Of a stretch of DNA of 64,000 bases, positions 9,527 to 18,902 are shown in pieces. The position numbers were made by a program, and so were the translations under genes. The notes below the pieces were generated by a model. It did not search any database. It saw nothing but the letters and a program-made list of their open reading frames with translations, and had not been told where the DNA came from. Source of the stretch: Paenibacillus anaericanus (GTDB lineage Bacteria > Bacillota > Bacilli > Paenibacillales > Paenibacillaceae); contig NZ_RZNY01000020.1 of the NCBI RefSeq assembly GCF_003994475.1, positions 1 through 64,000 on the forward strand. Direction: 5' to 3'. The stretch's first letter is position 1; every line of letters starts with the position of its first letter.

Positions 9527-11008
9527 CTAACCTAATTTGGGATCTAGAGCATCCCGAAGACCATCACCAAGAAAGTTAAAAGATAGGACCAGAGCGATTA
9601 TTGCTAGACCCGGGTAGATGGCCATATAAGAATGAGTTTCCAGATAAGTGCTTCCGAGCTTCAGAATGTTCCCCCACTCTGGGATATGAGGCTCGACCCC
9701 AAGGCCAAGGAAACTAAGACTACTCGTAGAAATTACGGCGGCACCTATCGTTAAGGTCGACTTGACGATCATCGGAGCGAGTGAATTTGGAACAATGTGT
9801 TTGAAAATTATCGCGGAGTCTCTTGAACCGAATGCCCTAGCGGCATCAACATATTCAAAGGTAGAAACCAGCAGCACATTAGCTCTCATCGTTCTCGCAT
9901 AGGTAGGGATAGCACCAACGCTCAGTGCCACGATCAGGTTGACTGTGTTAGCCCCAAAAGCGGCAATAATAGCTATAGCTAACAGAATGCCTGGAACGGC
10001 GTATAGTATATCTAGAAACCGCATGATGATGTTGTCAGTATGACGTCCGTAATATCCAGATACCGCCCCAAGGATTCCTCCGATCACGACGGGAATAGCA
10101 GTAGAGACGATTCCGACAATTAAGGAAGTACGTGCTCCAAATACGATACGTGAAAATAAGCATCGGCCAAAGTTATCTGTTCCGAGTGGATAAGCTAAGC
10201 TAGGGTGCAAAAGTATGGCTCCATAATTGTTCTCGGTGGCCATGGCGTAATCAAAGGTAAGAAGGCTACAAACGGATATAGAGAATAGAAAGATAATAAA
10301 GAACAGGCCAATCATTGCCGTTGTATTCTGGGTGAGCTTCTCCCAAATACTTTCCCATTTTGCTGTAGCTGGATTTCCGTTGTTACGGATTTTAAAGAGT
10401 AAATTCAGTCCAAGCAATAATGCAAAGATATTACCGGTAATTGAGGTTAGAATAAGTAAACAAGCAATCCATATCATGAAAGGTGCAACCTTATTGCCTT
10501 GTACATATTTGGCTACAAGCAATAAAGCTATGAAGTGAAATATCGTGATAATCACTAAACTGAACATGGATGGTAAAAAAGTGTCTGAGACATAAGGTTT
10601 AAACAAATTGAGTGCAGATACGGCAATCACAAATATCCCAGTAAGAAGTGTATAAACGGCTAAAGTATATTCGGGATTTTTTTGTCTTTTGACCAGATGG
10701 AATGCCGAAGTAACAATAAACAAGTTTCCTGTTAGAATGCTTAGCAATTGAACATAACCAAGGGATCGTGTAGACCTTGCAATATCTCCGTGACGAAGAA
10801 TATCTCTTCTGATCTTTAGGGTTAAAAAAAACTGTGTTATAGTGAACAATGCATATGCTGAAAAAGCGAGAAATACATAAGGCTTAACTGCATTAGCAGA
10901 GAAATCATAGCTACTTAGCAGTAGAATAACAGACAAGGCCAGAGAGACAACCCACGCAAAGAAGGCCTTACTGTATTCCTGAGAAGTTTTTAAGTTTGTC
11001 TTGATCAT
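9527..11008 (-). CDS. Peptide ABC transporter permease, OppC/DppC-type with a six-helix N-terminal extension
   Basis: A 493-residue inner-membrane permease. The C-terminal ~270 residues are a standard OppC/DppC module: GTDNFGRC, the EAA coupling loop around EYVDAARAFGS, then SFLGLGVEPHIPEWG. Ahead of it lie about 220 residues with roughly six hydrophobic segments and two similar turns (LTGNLF and ITGNIF), which suggests an internal duplication. Ordinary OppC proteins are about 300 residues. The start is ATG after CAGGTG. It is 13 bp downstream of the OppB-like gene and upstream of the binding protein, so the three are probably co-transcribed. The extension's role is unknown. Confidence 0.88.
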   Translation of the reverse strand: MIKTNLKTSQEYSKAFFAWVVSLALSVILLLSSYDFSANAVKPYVFLAFSAYALFTITQFFLTLKIRRDILRHGDIARSTRSLGYVQLLSILTGNLFIVTSAFHLVKRQKNPEYTLAVYTLLTGIFVIAVSALNLFKPYVSDTFLPSMFSLVIITIFHFIALLLVAKYVQGNKVAPFMIWIACLLILTSITGNIFALLLGLNLLFKIRNNGNPATAKWESIWEKLTQNTTAMIGLFFIIFLFSISVCSLLTFDYAMATENNYGAILLHPSLAYPLGTDNFGRCLFSRIVFGARTSLIVGIVSTAIPVVIGGILGAVSGYYGRHTDNIIMRFLDILYAVPGILLAIAIIAAFGANTVNLIVALSVGAIPTYARTMRANVLLVSTFEYVDAARAFGSRDSAIIFKHIVPNSLAPMIVKSTLTIGAAVISTSSLSFLGLGVEPHIPEWGNILKLGSTYLETHSYMAIYPGLAIIALVLSFNFLGDGLRDALDPKLG

Positions 11009-11021
11009 ATCTACACCTGCT

Positions 11022-12476
11022 TTAGTATTGTTTCATCTTGGTTCTAATTCTTGGATCGAAAAATGCGTATAGAACATCGATAATGACATTGATTATTGAA
11101 ATCGTAATTGCGGTATAGATAACTCCGCCCATAATGCTTGGAATATCGGGTATAAATTGTTTGTCTACGATATAGCTACCAAGTCCGCTTATGTTGAAGA
11201 CCTTCTCCGTCACGGCCGAACCACCCAGCATACCACCGAATTGTAAGCCGATAACGGTGATGATCGGGATAATGGCATTACGGATTGCGTGCTTCAGTAA
11301 AACTTGACGTTTGCTAAGACCTTTGGCTGTGGCAGTAATAATGTAGTCTTCATTGATGACTTCTAACATGGATGATCGCGTCATCCTAGCAACCGACGCC
11401 GTAAGTCCAGTTCCCAAAACGATGGTTGGCATAATAATGGAGAGCCAGTTTTGCGGATTAAAGGTAGCGGGTAACCAATGCAGCTTAATTGAGAAATTCA
11501 GTATAAAGATGAGCCCTTGCCAGAAGCTAGGTATAGATAAACCGATCAGTGCGATAAACATAAATGTATAGTCCCAAAAAGAATTACGTTTGGTCGCCGA
11601 AATAATCCCAACGGGTATGGCGATCAACATGGCCATGATTAACGAGATGACGGTTAAAGTAAGCGTTATTGGAAACTTCCTGGCGATGGTTGTCGTGACT
11701 TCTTCATTGCCGGCGAACGATTTGCCCAAATCGAAAGTGAAGATTCCCTTCAAGTTGTTCCACAATTGAGCTAGATAGGACTGATCGAGTCCATATATTT
11801 TATTGAAGTTTGCTATTTGCTCGTCAGTAGCCGTTTGGCCAAGAATGTTCGCAGCAGGGTTCATCGGCGATAGATGCAAAATTGTAAATACTAGAACCGA
11901 TACGCCCAATATTACGAATAAGGTCATTACTAGTCTTTCAAACACATATTTCAGGTAAGGCCTGCTATACAAAAATATCAGGATATACATGAGAATTCCG
12001 GGAATAAATGAAATGATTAAAAATGACGGATGATTAATTAATGATTCAAAAGTACCGGAGAAGTTCAACCTACGCTGCTGGTTTAGCTGCAGTTTACGAT
12101 TAGTTACTTCATCTATCTTCTCTTGGAACATAGCTTCTGTCATTTTTTTAGCCTGGCGTTCCGTTTTCTCCTGACTCCGTATTTGTCCAAAAAATTGATG
12201 TTTTCGTTGTAACTGCTCTAGTGTCTCTACCTCTAACTTATCTTTATATCCTGACTCGAGAAGTTCGTTTCTTGTCTCATCTAGGAGGGAGTAGTAAGTG
12301 TCTTTTTTTCTCCGATATAAGTAAAAGAACAGAACAACGAGATTTATTGGAGCTCCCAATAGAAGCAAGAAATACTTATAGGAAGGATTCAATAGCATTT
12401 TGGCATATGTGTTACTTATGTTTCTGCTGAGATGTGATCCACTCGTTTGTGCTGGTGTTACCTTTGCAACTTCCAA
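11022..12476 (-). CDS. Peptide ABC transporter permease, OppB/DppB-type with an N-terminal membrane and coiled-coil extension
   Basis: A 484-residue permease. The C-terminal ~310 residues are a typical OppB module, with LHLSPMNPAANILG, an EAA loop (EDYIITATAKGLSKRQVL) and terminal FDPRIRTKM. The first ~170 residues are extra: a hydrophobic segment at about 35-55, a charged coiled-coil-like stretch at 60-135 and another hydrophobic segment at about 152-171. The start is TTG, ten bases after GAGGAGG. It heads the minus-strand unit and is transcribed away from the fused ATPase gene across a 137-bp gap. Confidence 0.88.
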   Translation of the reverse strand: MEVAKVTPAQTSGSHLSRNISNTYAKMLLNPSYKYFLLLLGAPINLVVLFFYLYRRKKDTYYSLLDETRNELLESGYKDKLEVETLEQLQRKHQFFGQIRSQEKTERQAKKMTEAMFQEKIDEVTNRKLQLNQQRRLNFSGTFESLINHPSFLIISFIPGILMYILIFLYSRPYLKYVFERLVMTLFVILGVSVLVFTILHLSPMNPAANILGQTATDEQIANFNKIYGLDQSYLAQLWNNLKGIFTFDLGKSFAGNEEVTTTIARKFPITLTLTVISLIMAMLIAIPVGIISATKRNSFWDYTFMFIALIGLSIPSFWQGLIFILNFSIKLHWLPATFNPQNWLSIIMPTIVLGTGLTASVARMTRSSMLEVINEDYIITATAKGLSKRQVLLKHAIRNAIIPIITVIGLQFGGMLGGSAVTEKVFNISGLGSYIVDKQFIPDIPSIMGGVIYTAITISIINVIIDVLYAFFDPRIRTKMKQY

Positions 12477-12613
12477 GGTGCTCTTTCCTCCTCGCTGTTT
12501 TAAATTGCATTATTCCGATCAATATAGTATATATTAGAGGAGGATATTTTTTATGTCAAGACATTCGTCATTATTGATTAATAGAAATCGTACAACGGGC
12601 AGGTGTGATAACG

Positions 12614-14353
12614 ATGGAAACTATACTACAAGTAAAAGATTTAACTGTATCCTTTCAGACTCGTGATCATGAGGTTGAGGCCGTACGCGGCGTTAGCTTT
12701 GAGGTAAGAAAGGGAGAAACACTTGGAATCGTTGGTGAATCTGGTAGTGGGAAAAGTGTAACTGCGCGCTCCATTATGCGATTGTTACCATCCCCACCAT
12801 CCTATATGAAAGACGGAGAGATTATCTTTCTTGGAAAGAATCTAGCTGAGTATTCTGAGAAGGAAATGGAGAGTATTCGCGGCCGAGATATCGGAATGAT
12901 TTTTCAGGACCCAATGACCTCTTTAAATCCGACTATTAAAATAGGGAATCAAATTGCGGAGAGCTTGATCAAGCATCAGAAATTATCTAAGAAGGAAGCG
13001 AAGAAACAAGCAATCGAGATGCTTAAACTCGTGGGAATTCGCAATAGTGAGTTCAGGTACGATCAATATCCCCATGAATTCTCTGGTGGGATGCGACAAC
13101 GTGTAATGATTGCTATAGCTCTTGCATGTCGTCCTGCTCTACTAATCGCTGACGAGCCTACCACTGCGCTTGATGTTACGATTCAAGCCCAAATATTGAA
13201 TTTAATGAAGAATATGCAGGAGCGTTTTGGAACTTCGATCATATTAATCACGCATGATTTGGGAGTTGTCGCGGGGATGTGTGATCGTGTGGCGGTCATG
13301 AAAGACGGAGTTATTGTGGAGAGTGGAACAACGGAAGAGATATTTGAGAATCCTAAGCATCCTTATACTTTGAAGTTGTTAAATGCTCTACCACGATTGA
13401 ACGAGAAGAAGAAGGTAAAGCCAGCACCTTTGATTCTTACAAATTCGAACAACTCACGCCCGCTACTTGAGGTGAAGTCACTCAGACAACATTTTGATAT
13501 GGGAAAAGGCAATGTATTGAAAGCTGTTAATGACATCAGTTTTCAAATTCGTGAGGGAGAAACGCTGGGGCTCGTAGGTGAATCAGGTAGTGGTAAATCA
13601 ACTACGGGTCGTGCTATTTTGCGTCTGCATCAACCGACGGGCGGGGAAGTGCTCTATCAGGGCATGGCGGTTAACCGATTATCTAAGTCGGAGATGAAAA
13701 CCATGCGTCGGCATATGCAAATGATCTTCCAGGATCCATATGCTTCGTTAAATCCTCGTCTTAAAGTGCTGGATATTATCGGTGAATCTCTTGATGTTCA
13801 TAAACTAACTGGGAGCCCAGGAGAACGGAGGAAGAGGGTAGAGGAGCTGCTCGATATGGTAGGACTTGATCCGGCTTTTGCTCTGCGTTATCCGCATGAG
13901 TTCTCGGGGGGACAACGGCAAAGAATTGGTATTGCCCGCGCGCTTGCAGTAGAACCGAAATTTATCGTATGTGATGAGCCACTCTCTGCGCTTGATGTAT
14001 CGATTCAATCTCAAGTCGTTAAGTTGTTAGAGGAACTTCAGCATCGTCTAGGTCTCACGTATTTATTCATTGCTCATGATCTTTCTATGGTTAAGCATAT
14101 TAGCGATCGTGTAGCCGTGATGTATATGGGGAAAATCGTGGAACTCGCAGAGAGTGAAGAGTTATACGCCAATCCTCAGCATGAATATACGAAGTCATTA
14201 TTTAACGCGATTCCTGTTCCTGATCCGAAGATTGAAGCTCAGAAGAAAAGAATTCTTCAGGATGAATATTCAGAAGAGGATAAATATCAAGTGGATCATT
14301 CTCAATTGGTAGAAGTATCACGAGGACATTGGGTAGCGATGCCTACGGGGTAG
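12614..14353 (+). CDS. Fused double ATPase of a peptide ABC transporter (DppD-DppF/OppD-OppF fusion)
   Basis: A 579-residue cytoplasmic protein with two complete ABC ATPase domains in one chain. The first half has [16 protein letters not shown] and [12 protein letters not shown]; the second has [17 protein letters not shown] and CDEPLSALD. Each half keeps the oligopeptide-type C-terminal extension ([28 protein letters not shown]). It should energise the two permeases encoded divergently next door. ATG 12614 is chosen over an in-frame GTG at 12605 because the AGG motif at 12601-12603 lies too close to the GTG. Most Opp systems encode two separate ATPases, though fusions are known. Confidence 0.93.
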   Translation: METILQVKDLTVSFQTRDHEVEAVRGVSFEVRKGETLGIVGESGSGKSVTARSIMRLLPSPPSYMKDGEIIFLGKNLAEYSEKEMESIRGRDIGMIFQDPMTSLNPTIKIGNQIAESLIKHQKLSKKEAKKQAIEMLKLVGIRNSEFRYDQYPHEFSGGMRQRVMIAIALACRPALLIADEPTTALDVTIQAQILNLMKNMQERFGTSIILITHDLGVVAGMCDRVAVMKDGVIVESGTTEEIFENPKHPYTLKLLNALPRLNEKKKVKPAPLILTNSNNSRPLLEVKSLRQHFDMGKGNVLKAVNDISFQIREGETLGLVGESGSGKSTTGRAILRLHQPTGGEVLYQGMAVNRLSKSEMKTMRRHMQMIFQDPYASLNPRLKVLDIIGESLDVHKLTGSPGERRKRVEELLDMVGLDPAFALRYPHEFSGGQRQRIGIARALAVEPKFIVCDEPLSALDVSIQSQVVKLLEELQHRLGLTYLFIAHDLSMVKHISDRVAVMYMGKIVELAESEELYANPQHEYTKSLFNAIPVPDPKIEAQKKRILQDEYSEEDKYQVDHSQLVEVSRGHWVAMPTG

Positions 14354-14389
14354 GTTATAGGCAAAGCGTAAAAGTATAATGAAGAATAT

Positions 14390-14434
14390 AACGATTGCTC
14401 TCCAGTATTCTATTGGGGAGCAATCGTTTTTTTT
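14390..14434 (+). terminator. Terminator of the fused ATPase gene
   Basis: Inverted repeat AACGATTGCTCTCC pairs with GGGGAGCAATCGTT and is followed by eight T. Confidence 0.93.
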
Positions 14435-14554
14435 GCTACATATATAGTTTCATTTAACCTTTTTATATCATTTGTAGGAAAATATAGGGGTATGTCGAAT
14501 ATATTTATCAAAATCCTTTTATTAACCATTACATTAAGAAATGGAGATTATTAA

Positions 14555-16739
14555 ATGAATGTTCTCAAACGGAATACATTTTTATTATTGGGCCTGTTCT
14601 CCCTTCTAGTTCTTCCCACCAATCATACCACCTATGCAGCATCACAGCTGGAACAACCCATTACATGGAGTGTCAACAAAGAAATTCAATCTACTCATTT
14701 GCGTGATGTCATCAAAAACAAACAAGGAACTTATGTAACCGTTGGTGACGATGGTGCTATTTTTCTCATCAACAAACCTTGATGACTGGACGCGTAGAAC
14801 TTCTTCAGCAGTTGGAGATTTCAATGCGATCACGACGAATGGATCGAAATTTGTCGCTGTGGGTAGTCATGGATCCCTCATTTCTTCGAATGATGGGCAA
14901 GCATGGACAAGTTCTTCTATAAGTATAAATATCAAAGAAGGAGAATTGGTCAAAGAAGATTTGCGAAGTAAAAGGTATAAAGGAAATCCCAATAGAGCAT
15001 TGAAACAATCGGATCTAGTGCTTAGCGATGTAATATGGGATGGCAACAAGTTCATTGCCGTTGGCGCCCTTATAGCAAAAGTAAAGTTTGAAGAGTATTT
15101 TTCTACGATCAATCCTGCAATGCTCCTTTCTTCAACAGATGGAGTTAAATGGACCGCGAGAAGAATTGAAGGTACCTATGGATCTAGTTTTAAAATAGTT
15201 ATTGCTAATAATCAGTACTTTATCTTCCCAGGAGGACTTAGCGAAGGTGATCCTAATTATACAGGAGTTCGTGTTTCGAAAGATTTACTGAAATGGAACC
15301 GTTCAAGCTGGACATTAAATAACAAAGAATATACTTATCTTAAAGACCCTGACATTTTGGACATTGCGTATAATGGAAAGATGTTTGTTACGATAACAGG
15401 ACAACAATCCCACTATCTCCTTAAAGAAGAAAAGGCGCAGATCTTCACCTCAACGAATGGAATCAATTGGACTGAATCGAAAATAAAAGAAATAAAAACT
15501 GCTGATGGCGTTAAATCAGATGCATATTTACAAAAATCGATCAGTTCGTTGAATAAAATAATTTGGAACGGTCAGCAATTTATTGCAATCAACAGTCATA
15601 CCAATGCCATTTATGCGCTTAACTCCGCAGGAAATGAACTGTTGTACTACGGATCGATGACATTTGGCATCAATAATAAGTCAATATACTGGGATGGTTC
15701 AAACGCCGTTGCCGTAGGTGAATTCGGTTCAATTTATACATCCAATGATTTAAAGTCTTGGATTGAAAAAAAATCTCCTTTTTCAGGTAACTTGAACAGC
15801 ATTGCATATACGAATGGGCGTTATATGGCAGTTGGGAATTTAAATTCCATTATCGAATCTTATGATGGGTTAAGCTGGAATTCATCCATGAACCAAGACT
15901 CTTTCTTTGAGAATTATAGTAATAAATTCAATTTTGATGTTATAGGATCTAATGGTACTTTTTGGATTATAGATAAAGGAAGCCTTTTTTCAGCTGATGG
16001 ACTGCGTTATTCAAGCAAAGAAGGACAGAGTAAGAATATCGACCTTCCAGATGGAGTCTATAAGAATTTTAAGGGTTATTCTATTATCAATAATACTTTT
16101 GTAGGTATATTCCAATCCAATAAAGAAGTTGTAAATGAATTCTGGCAAGTAAACCTCGATTCAGTTGAACAAGGCGTTGCTGAATTTTCACAAGATACAA
16201 CGAATAAAAAACTACATCAATTGATACTCACGAACGGTAAAACGCAATTAGGCATACCGTTTGTAACTGAAAGAGAACAGCTAGATGAACTTATGTATAA
16301 AGAATTTTATAACTACGAAATTTCCACCGACGGCGGCCAAACGTGGAAAAAGACAAATTATAAAGGGAAAAATGAAGCTACGATTTCAGCCTTTGGCAAA
16401 TATATTGATTTTAATGGCGAGCAAATTTATACGTCCGTTGATGGCATAAAGTGGACTAAAGGAAATCAATTAAGAATAGAGGAAGAAAAAATTAATATAA
16501 AAAATGTAACTTCCATCGCTACAAATGGAAAACTGATTCTAGCCACAAGTGAACTATCTGAAAGTTCCAAAAGTGAGAGCTATGGAGACAGTGTCCTATG
16601 GATGTCAACGAATGGTACTAATTGGTCGATGGTTAAACTCCCTACAAAAAGCAGCTTACAAAAAGTTATTTGGGATGGAAGCAAATTTATTATTGTAGGG
16701 GATGGTGCAACTGTTGTAACAGGTATACCAAACACATAA
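14555..16739 (+). pseudogene. Secreted beta-propeller-like repeat protein, interrupted by a one-base frameshift
   Basis: Frame one starts at ATG 14555 (SD GGAG), encodes a signal peptide (hydrophobic core LLLGLFSLLVL, cleavage near TYAA) and stops at 14782. The +1 frame then runs to 16739. Skipping one base after the T run at 14760-14764 joins GDDGAIF to SSTNLDDW, giving the unit seen elsewhere in the protein, such as GSHGSLISSNDGQAW and GEFGSIYTSNDLKSW. The intact product would have about 727 residues with many repeats of the form WDG-x-KFIAVG...G-x-I-x-(S/T)S-x-D-x-x-W, typical of WD40/YVTN/BNR propellers. No enzyme motif is visible. The break may be recent decay, phase variation, recoding or a sequencing error. 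Confidence 0.8.
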
Positions 16740-16808
16740 ATCTTTTTTTAAAACTAATACCCGCAGTAATTAGTGAAATGTATACTTAAGTAACTCTATT
16801 AAGTAAAA

Positions 16809-16860
16809 TAAAAAACAGGGCAATTATGGTCAGATACCACCATGATTGTCCTGTTTTTTT
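16809..16860 (+). terminator. Terminator of the repeat-protein gene
   Basis: AAAACAGGGCAAT-TATGG pairs imperfectly with CCATGATTGTCCTGTTTT, followed by a T tract. Confidence 0.88.
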
Positions 16861-16950
16861 GTTATCTTCACTAATCTCGGATGTCTACTAAAGCCATAAA
16901 TATGAGATAGACAATGTGTTCGAGGTTATAGAAAGTTTGGGATATTGTGT

Positions 16951-17040
16951 TAGTATAAGTGGTGATGAATGTATAATCAGATGTGTTAGGTAAGCAATAT
17001 AAACATACCGCATCCATCGAAGCATAGCGGAATATGATGG
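16951..17040 (+). pseudogene. Decayed 3' remnant of an HTH-TPR receptor paralogue
   Basis: In the 500-bp gap before the first receptor, this stretch matches the 3' end of that receptor gene (about 18485-18580). Shared words include TCAGATGTGTT and ACATACCGCATCC, in the same order and close to the same spacing, with weaker similarity on both sides. It has no open frame. It reads as the tail of a lost third tandem copy. Nothing else is recognised in 16861-17246. Confidence 0.65.
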
Positions 17041-17246
17041 ACGGAGCAACATAACGTCATCGTTGGGTGATATGAATAATAGTACTAATCGGCTAGATGT
17101 AAAGACTGTTCTTTGATACTTATTGATGCTGGGTTGTTTTTCTCATTTCATAGATAAAATAATTGACCTGTGGAATATTTAGCCATATTATTATTGAAAA
17201 GGAAATTGAATGTTTGTGGATTAGATAGTGGAAGGTGGCTTTGGCT

Positions 17247-18644
17247 ATGGATCAGAGGACCATTCGTGCAGAGTTAGAAGAGTATCTTAAGAGGAATGGT
17301 ATAACGATTAACCAGTTTTCAGAGACATCAGGGGTGAATTCAGGAACGCTCAGTAGCATTATCAATGGAAATCGTCCTATTTCTATGCTGCAATTAGACC
17401 GTATAACAGCAGGCATGGGGCTAACAGAAGGTAGATTCTATGATTTATATGTGGATGAGTGCTTCAACCTTCCTGTGCTTAATTGGCGGCGTCTCAGGCC
17501 GTTAATTTATCGTAGCGCGGAATTGGACAAGATAGACTGTATTGAGCGTGTAGTAGGAATGATGATGGATAATCTATCTTATGCTACGGCATTATTCGAT
17601 ACAGCAGAAGATTTGTTCAAGCAAGGGAACCGTAAGGCAGCAGCGCTGTTATATGAGAGTGTAGCTGAAAGTGAAAAATATCAACATTCAGAACGTTTGG
17701 CACTTTGCCAATACCGACTATTTAGTATTGCTCTATGCGATGATCAAGAAATAAATTTACGAGCAGCAGTGCAATTTGAAAGTTATGTTGATCGGCTGGA
17801 TGAGGTGGATCAGCTTGATGCATTAAAGGATTTAGCGAATACATATAACTCTTTACGCCGATGGGATAAGGTAGAGCAATTGGCTAAGGATATGGAGCAT
17901 AAGGCGAAGATTCAATACAAACATAGATATGAAGATACCAAAAAGATAGAAATTATCAAAGAGCCTACTATTCCTTTATTTGCCTATATTTCATACTCTC
18001 ACGTACTATGTTCTGCTGTATACGATGAGCGCAAAGAATATGATAAAGCTTTACAATATGTTTCCTTGTATTCAGAGTTTAGTTGGGTCAAAGAGGAGTC
18101 ACAGGAAGCGCTTCAGTTAGTACGTAAATTTAAAGATTGGGCCGAAGCTAATTCCTATCTTTACAGGCTTATGAAGGGGGATATTAAGGTATTGCCTGAG
18201 TATGTTACTTACATAAGCCAACGGGAAGAAGAAATTCTCCCGGCATTATTTAAGATCCTTCAGGCTGCTAATTGGTATCAATTTAATGTCGATGACATAC
18301 TATCACATTTCACACAAGAAATAGTTAATTATAGAGATCAACTAGGAAACGTGGGAACTTATAATCCGCGGGTTATAGAAGATCGATATACTTTTTTTAT
18401 GGCTGAACTAGCTTACTATTATTTATCCAAGGGGAAATATGAAATAGGCATAAAGTATATATTGGATGGATTGGAATCGTCTGCTAAAATAAATAGTGAG
18501 TCAAGTATTATCAGATGTGTTGGATTGTTTGAGCAATTCAGACATACCGCATCCTTAGAGGCTCAACGGGAATATCGAAATCTAATTAGAGAGGTGCAAA
18601 GTCGAAATGAGAAGAAAAATGGCTTTATTGTTGGTTACGTTTAG
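17247..18644 (+). CDS. HTH-TPR transcriptional regulator, RRNPP-type peptide receptor (copy 1)
   Basis: A 465-residue cytoplasmic protein. Residues about 1-65 form a Cro/C1-type HTH (ITINQFSETSGVNSGTLSSI), and the remaining 400 are helical repeats resembling TPRs (AAALLYESVAESEKY, KALQYVSLYSEFSW, YEIGIKYILDGLES). This layout is that of Rap/PlcR/AimR-like receptors, which bind short imported peptides and change DNA binding; the closest described group is probably the AimR-like (Alo) receptors of Paenibacillaceae. ATG 17247 is chosen because GGAAGGTGG lies eight bases upstream and it aligns with the GTG of copy 2. The small secreted-peptide gene starts inside its 3' end, a strong sign of a receptor/signal pair. 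The target genes are unknown. Confidence 0.85.
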   Translation: MDQRTIRAELEEYLKRNGITINQFSETSGVNSGTLSSIINGNRPISMLQLDRITAGMGLTEGRFYDLYVDECFNLPVLNWRRLRPLIYRSAELDKIDCIERVVGMMMDNLSYATALFDTAEDLFKQGNRKAAALLYESVAESEKYQHSERLALCQYRLFSIALCDDQEINLRAAVQFESYVDRLDEVDQLDALKDLANTYNSLRRWDKVEQLAKDMEHKAKIQYKHRYEDTKKIEIIKEPTIPLFAYISYSHVLCSAVYDERKEYDKALQYVSLYSEFSWVKEESQEALQLVRKFKDWAEANSYLYRLMKGDIKVLPEYVTYISQREEEILPALFKILQAANWYQFNVDDILSHFTQEIVNYRDQLGNVGTYNPRVIEDRYTFFMAELAYYYLSKGKYEIGIKYILDGLESSAKINSESSIIRCVGLFEQFRHTASLEAQREYRNLIREVQSRNEKKNGFIVGYV

Positions 18645-18759
18645 TTTTTCATTTATATTTATCTTTCAGATTACCAATTTAGGATTAGGATCAGGTTCAG
18701 GTTCAGGTTCAGGAGAGAATGTCATCAAAACTCTTACTCATGGTTCTGGTGGATTGTAA
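18607..18759 (+). CDS. Secreted pro-peptide, candidate quorum-sensing signal (Phr/Alo-like)
   Basis: A 50-residue ORF whose start lies inside the last 38 bases of the receptor gene, in another frame, allowing translational coupling. It has a charged start (MRRKM), a hydrophobic export segment at about 6-22 (LLLVTFSFSFIFIF), a Gly-Ser repeat linker at 26-36 and a short C-terminal tail (ENVIKTLTHGSGGL) that probably yields the mature peptide. GAGAGG about 13 bases upstream is a weak SD site. Known RRNPP signals are encoded like this, directly after their receptor, exported by Sec, processed and re-imported by an Opp-type transporter. The processing site is not known. Confidence 0.75.
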   Translation: MRRKMALLLVTFSFSFIFIFQITNLGLGSGSGSGSGENVIKTLTHGSGGL

Positions 18760-18784
18760 AACTTTTAGGGTGATCTTTATTAGT

Positions 18785-18823
18785 AGGGCGTTGACGGAAT
18801 ATATCCGAGAGCGTCCTTTTTTT
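18785..18823 (+). terminator. Terminator after the receptor/pro-peptide pair
   Basis: AGGGCGTT-GACGGA pairs, with G-U wobbles, with TCCGAG-AGCGTCCT and is followed by seven T. It separates copy 1 and its peptide from copy 2. Confidence 0.85.
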
Positions 18824-18902
18824 CTGAATATTAAATTAGGATTCATGTTACGGTTACTCAGTGTACGTTGTGAGATTAGAGTGGTGGAAGGTGACTTTGA
18901 CT

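Noticed and set aside
17089..17102. AGTACTAATCGG resembles the 3' end of 23S rRNA
   Set aside because: Only about a dozen bases match and the flanks do not resemble 23S rRNA; most likely chance.
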